A stretch of DNA of 27,498 nt from Streptococcus lactarius (lineage in GTDB: Bacteria; Bacillota; Bacilli; Lactobacillales; Streptococcaceae): NCBI RefSeq assembly GCF_016642265.1, contig NZ_MRXX01000013.1, forward strand, positions 1 through 27,498. The letters are read 5' to 3'. The number at the start of each line of letters is the position of its first letter. The first letter of the stretch is position 1. Both the position numbers and the translations under genes were made by a program. The notes beneath the pieces are model-generated. The model had not been told where the DNA came from and did no database searches. It saw only the letters and a list, made by a program, of their open reading frames with translations. Shown here in pieces: positions 23,969-27,498 of the stretch.

Positions 23969-24001
23969 TATGAAAGAATACCGATCAAAAGGAGAAACAC
24001 T

Positions 24002-25798
24002 ATGGAATTAAAGAAACGTTCTGAATTTCCTGAAAACGAACTCTGGGACCTAACAGCCCTCTACCAAGACCAGGAAGACTTCTTGCGTGCCATTGAAAAG
24101 ACCCGTGAAGAAATCAATGAATTTGTCCGTAACTACAAGGGCAACCTCCACACCTTTGAAGACTTTGAAGCTGCCTTTGCCATCTTTGAACAAATTCAGA
24201 TCCAACTCAGCCACATTGGCAACTACAGCTTTATGCCTCAAACGACTGACTTTGGTGATGAAGCTTTTGCGGAAATTGCCCAAGCAGGGATGGATTTTGA
24301 AACCTGGGCCAGCGTAGAGCTAACCTTCTTTGATGATGCCTTAGTCGAAGCAGATGAAGAAGTCCTTGAACGCCTGGGTCAACTCCCTCACCTCACTTTT
24401 GCCATTCGTCAGGCTAAAATCAAAAAAGCTCACTACTTGGGAGCTGATGTGGAAAAAACTTTGACCAACCTTGGTGAAGTCTTCTACGGACCGCAAGACA
24501 TCTATACCAAGATGCGGGCAGGTGACTTTGAAATGGCTGATTTTGAAGTGGATGGAAAAGTTTACAAGAATAGCTTTGTCACCTATGAAAACTTCTACCA
24601 AAACCATGAGAATGCGGAAGTCCGTGAAAAAGCCTTTCGTTCCTTCTCAGAAGGTCTCCGCAAGCACCAAAACACGGCTGCTGCTACCTATCTAGCCCAA
24701 GTCAAATCAGAAAAACTGATCGCAGATATGCGAGGTTACGACTCAGTCTTTGACTATCTCTTGGCTGAGCAGGAAGTGGATCGTGCCATGTTTGATCGTC
24801 AGATTGACCTGATCATGAAGGACTTCGCTCCGGTTGCTCAAAAATACCTCAAACACGTGGCCAAGGTCAACGGCCTTGAGAAAATGACCTTTGCTGATTG
24901 GAAGTTGGACTTGGACAGTGCGCTCAACCCAGATGTTACCATTGATGATGCTTATGACTTGGTCATGAAATCTGTGGCACCTCTTGGAGAAGAATATTCA
25001 CACGAAATTGCTCGCTACCAAACCGAACGTTGGGTCGACTTTGCGGCCAATGAAGGCAAGGATTCCGGTGGATATGCGGCCGATCCATACCGCGTCCATC
25101 CTTATGTCCTCATGAGCTGGACAGGACGCTTGAGCGATGTCTACACCCTGATCCACGAGATCGGACACTCTGGTCAATTTATCTTTTCAGACAACAACCA
25201 AAGCTACTTCAACGCCCACATGTCGACCTACTATGTGGAAGCTCCTTCTACCTTTAATGAGCTCCTCCTTAGCGACTATTTGGAACACCAGTTTGACGAC
25301 CCTCGTCAAAAACGCTTTGCTTTGGCTCACCGTTTGACAGACACCTACTTCCACAACTTCATCACCCACTTGTTGGAAGCAGCCTTCCAACGCAAGGTCT
25401 ACACCCTGATTGAAGAAGGTGGAACCTTCGGCGCTAGCAAGCTCAACAGCATCATGAAGGAAGTCTTGACCGAATTCTGGGGAGACGCTGTTGAAATCGA
25501 TGACGATGCAGCTTTGACCTGGATGCGCCAAAGCCACTACTACATGGGACTATACAGCTATACCTACTCAGCTGGATTGGTTATCTCAACAGCCGGTTAC
25601 CTGCACTTGAAGAACTCCGAAAACGGAGCCAAAGATTGGCTGGACCTTCTCAAATCAGGCGGCAGCAAGACCCCACTTGAGTCAGCCATGATTATCGGAG
25701 CAGATATCTCAACTGACAAACCACTTCGCGATACGATTCAATTCCTTTCAGATACTGTGGATCAGATTATTGCTTATAGTGAAGAGTTGGGAGAATAA
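24002..25798 (+). CDS. pepF: Oligoendopeptidase F (M3 family)
   Basis: 598 residues, full length. Cytoplasmic zinc metallopeptidase degrading short peptides. The zinc motif is HEIGH in TLIHEIGHSGQFIF (about residue 390), with the third ligand glutamate in the following EAPSTFNELLL. The N-terminal helical half (FPENELWDLTALY) is typical of the PepF group. No signal peptide. The gene has its own promoter and reads towards the DUF2785 gene 54 bases downstream. Confidence 0.96.
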   Translation: MELKKRSEFPENELWDLTALYQDQEDFLRAIEKTREEINEFVRNYKGNLHTFEDFEAAFAIFEQIQIQLSHIGNYSFMPQTTDFGDEAFAEIAQAGMDFETWASVELTFFDDALVEADEEVLERLGQLPHLTFAIRQAKIKKAHYLGADVEKTLTNLGEVFYGPQDIYTKMRAGDFEMADFEVDGKVYKNSFVTYENFYQNHENAEVREKAFRSFSEGLRKHQNTAAATYLAQVKSEKLIADMRGYDSVFDYLLAEQEVDRAMFDRQIDLIMKDFAPVAQKYLKHVAKVNGLEKMTFADWKLDLDSALNPDVTIDDAYDLVMKSVAPLGEEYSHEIARYQTERWVDFAANEGKDSGGYAADPYRVHPYVLMSWTGRLSDVYTLIHEIGHSGQFIFSDNNQSYFNAHMSTYYVEAPSTFNELLLSDYLEHQFDDPRQKRFALAHRLTDTYFHNFITHLLEAAFQRKVYTLIEEGGTFGASKLNSIMKEVLTEFWGDAVEIDDDAALTWMRQSHYYMGLYSYTYSAGLVISTAGYLHLKNSENGAKDWLDLLKSGGSKTPLESAMIIGADISTDKPLRDTIQFLSDTVDQIIAYSEELGE

Positions 25799-25852
25799 AC
25801 TCTTCTACAGCTAACTCTAAAATAAGCTAGTATAAATGCAGAGGTGCTAGGG

Positions 25853-26644
25853 ATGTATCAAGAATTACAAAATAAAGTAACAGAAGAAAAACCAAGCTAT
25901 CGTCGAGAAGAAATCCAGTGGTTGCTGGAACATTTAGGAGACCCCTCACCAGAAATTCGCGATGATCTCGTTTTTACAAGCTTGGCTAGAGGGTTGCAAG
26001 AAGAGCTATTTACACAGGAACAATTTCATTTCATTGCTGAGACGATTTCGTCCGATAAAGGAGTAGAAAAAGAGATTGATAAGCTAGGGTTGCCTACACT
26101 TGAACGTTCGTTTAGGGCACTGATTTATGCAAATCTCTTGTCTGTTGATGCCAACCCGCAATCGATTTTTTATCAGGGGTTAGAAGCGGAAATCCGTACG
26201 GTCCTTTTACATCAAGGCTTATACTATCTTTCAAAAGAAAAGGATACAACTAGTTTTTCAAGCCAGTATGGTTGGGTTCACGCTTTTGCACATGGAGCGG
26301 ATCTCTTGACAGAGGTGGCTTGTCATCCCGACTTTCCTAAAAACAGAGTTCCTGAAGTCTTTAACATACTTGGCCAAATCTTTAAAAGAATTTCAATTCG
26401 TTTTACCAGTGATGAGGATTGGCGCTTGGCGAGAGTGCTTTATGAACCTATTTTACAGGGAAAGTTAGAGCAAGAACAGGTAGCTTCTTGGATAAAAGCT
26501 GTTGATTTTCCGATAGAAGAAAGAGAAGATTTTTATAAATTTTCCAACTTCAGATCTTGTCTGTTAGAAGTCTATGTCCAACTAGACCAAAGAAACATTT
26601 TACAAGCTGACTTGAAAGAAGCTATTCAATCTTTTCAATACTAA
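25853..26644 (+). CDS. DUF2785 family protein
   Basis: 263 residues from ATG 25853; the frame extends to a GTG at 25844, but that codon is part of the AGAGGTG ribosome binding site. The family pattern is visible: YGWVHAFAHGADLLTEVA (about 140-157) and FTSDEDWRLARVL (about 185-197), with an overall helical-repeat character. The conserved His pair and Asp/Glu could form a metal site, but no activity is known to me. It follows pepF without a clear terminator between. Confidence 0.75.
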   Translation: MYQELQNKVTEEKPSYRREEIQWLLEHLGDPSPEIRDDLVFTSLARGLQEELFTQEQFHFIAETISSDKGVEKEIDKLGLPTLERSFRALIYANLLSVDANPQSIFYQGLEAEIRTVLLHQGLYYLSKEKDTTSFSSQYGWVHAFAHGADLLTEVACHPDFPKNRVPEVFNILGQIFKRISIRFTSDEDWRLARVLYEPILQGKLEQEQVASWIKAVDFPIEEREDFYKFSNFRSCLLEVYVQLDQRNILQADLKEAIQSFQY

Positions 26645-26770
26645 ATGTGATACTGTGAATGTAAAACTCTCCAAAAATTTCAAGTTACTTTTCTCGAAAC
26701 AGAAGAATTATTGATGATAAAAGAACCTTGTTCCTCGTTTAAAAGAACTGGGCTCTTTCTTTGAATATAA

Positions 26771-26805
26771 AATAGCACTCCTATCTTACTAATGGGAGTG
26801 CTATT
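26771..26805. terminator. Bidirectional terminator between the DUF2785 gene and trxA
   Basis: 11-bp perfect stem AATAGCACTCC (26771-26781) with GGAGTGCTATT (26795-26805), then AATTTT on the plus strand. It serves convergent genes. Confidence 0.85.
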
Positions 26806-26809
26806 AATT

Positions 26810-27124
26810 TTAACTCAACTCGTCTACAATAGCCTTAATTTGTGCTGCAGTGTGTACCCCTGCGACTTGTTTGACAACCTGTCCATCTTTTTTGAAAAGA
26901 AGAGTTGGGATGGACATAATGCCGAAAGCACGCGCGGTTTCTGGATTTTCATCCACATCCATTTTCAGGATTTTTAACTCATCTTCCGAAAGTTCTTCCG
27001 ATAATTTTTCTAAGATAGGAGCTTGCATACGACATGGACCACACCAAGTTGCCCAAAAGTCCACCAAGACCAAGCCTTCTTTAGTTTCTGCTTCAAATGT
27101 TGCGTCTGTAATTGCTTTTGCCAT
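26810..27124 (-). CDS. trxA: Thioredoxin
   Basis: 104 residues with the redox motif WCGPC (FWATWCGPCRMQAPIL), the cis-proline in SIPTLL, and the normal thioredoxin length. Cytoplasmic disulfide reductant. ATG 27124 has AAAGGAGA upstream, 12 bases after the DUF4649 gene, with which it shares a promoter. Confidence 0.97.
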   Translation of the reverse strand: MAKAITDATFEAETKEGLVLVDFWATWCGPCRMQAPILEKLSEELSEDELKILKMDVDENPETARAFGIMSIPTLLFKKDGQVVKQVAGVHTAAQIKAIVDELS

Positions 27125-27136
27125 TGTTTTTCTCCT

Positions 27137-27361
27137 TTAGTTTTTGTATTGATCGAGGTCTTGCTTCATCAAATAGAAGAAGACATCTCCGTAAGTGCCT
27201 TGGTAATCCAACTCATGACCATTATAGGTCAATTTTGTCACTGGAAAATAATCCGCAACCCCGATTAGGCAGGCCTGTTGGGAACGCTCAAATTCTTCAT
27301 AAGAATCAAAATGCATGACCCGTTCTTGTTTTGCACCGTCTAGATAAGTAATGTCAATCAT
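27137..27361 (-). CDS. DUF4649 family small protein
   Basis: 74 residues: MIDITYLDGAKQERVMHFDSYEEFERSQQACL, then KLTYNGHELDYQGTYGDVFFYL. A small, conserved streptococcal protein usually next to trxA; function unknown. ATG 27361 has AGAGGT nine bases upstream. Confidence 0.8.
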   Translation of the reverse strand: MIDITYLDGAKQERVMHFDSYEEFERSQQACLIGVADYFPVTKLTYNGHELDYQGTYGDVFFYLMKQDLDQYKN

Positions 27362-27392
27362 AGCGATAACCTCTGTTTCATTTTATAAGTTC

Positions 27393-27421
27393 ATTGTAAC
27401 TCCTATCATTACACCTGTCAA
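27393..27421 (-). promoter_or_regulatory. Promoter of DUF4649-trxA
   Basis: Minus strand consensus -35 TTGACA (27416-27421), 17-base spacer, -10 TACAAT (27393-27398). Predicted start near 27386. The best sigma-A promoter on the core side of the window. Confidence 0.85.
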
Positions 27422-27498
27422 CCAAAACGACTTATACAGACAAATCCATCATCTTTAGCTACTAAATGCAAAAAGGAACAGAGAGTGGGACAGGAATC

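Noticed and set aside
1..27498. CRISPR arrays, tRNA or rRNA genes, insertion sequences
   Set aside because: No regular short repeat array, no cloverleaf-like segment and no transposase reading frame was seen on either strand. Absence was judged by eye only.

Overview
The window comes from a Firmicute chromosome, almost certainly an oral Streptococcus of the mitis/sanguinis type. The evidence is the housekeeping gene content and order (rplM-rpsI; pnp-cysE-GNAT-cysS-mrnC; msmK-dexB; trxA beside a DUF4649 gene), strong AGGAGG-type ribosome binding sites and extended -10 promoters. No species marker is present, so the species is left open. The window divides into a visibly AT-rich accessory part (1-7659) and a higher-GC core part (7660-27498).

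Accessory part. A complete tyrosine recombinase (75-974) is followed by a convergent two-gene unit, an ArsR-type regulator with a long N-terminal domain and an ABC exporter (4040 to 1376). A perfect 11-bp palindrome lies on both sides of that unit. Next comes a 3.2-kb segment bounded by a 111-bp direct repeat (4401-4511 and 7610-7720; 107 of 111 bases match). The repeat is the 3' end of rpsI plus its terminator, which is what a site-specific element leaves at an att site. Between the repeats is a compact four-gene operon with its own extended -10 promoter: a membrane-anchored putative immunity protein, a 462-residue protein with an N-terminal lipase domain (GHSQAG) and a C-terminal helical domain carrying a W-x-x-G turn, and two small helical proteins. 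This matches the reverse-architecture type VII secreted lipase toxin module known from Staphylococcus aureus (TslA with TlaA1/TlaA2 partners and a TilA immunity protein). The segment has no integrase of its own, so it looks like a cis-mobilizable toxin cassette next to a recombinase-bearing neighbour.

Core part. rplM-rpsI has an L13-type structured leader. Upstream lies rlmB-yacP(rae1)-degV, with rlmB probably on a leaderless mRNA and divergent from a FUSC-type membrane protein. msmK and dexB (the sugar ABC importer ATPase and glucan 1,6-alpha-glucosidase) follow each other with a terminator hairpin between them and a cre-like site in the msmK promoter. A long operon runs pnp-cysE-GNAT-cysS-mrnC-PucR-like regulator and ends in a strong terminator. 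The roughly 350-bp region ahead of pnp contains two imperfect tandem repeat units whose hairpin arms differ in sequence but still pair. Two lipoproteins with the same C-A-P-K-R-Y-E-R tether, oligoendopeptidase F, a DUF2785 protein, thioredoxin and a DUF4649 protein complete the window.

The best candidate for an unusual system is the T7SS lipase cassette framed by rpsI attachment sites. Second is the repeat-structured pnp leader. No CRISPR array, tRNA, rRNA or insertion sequence was recognised.
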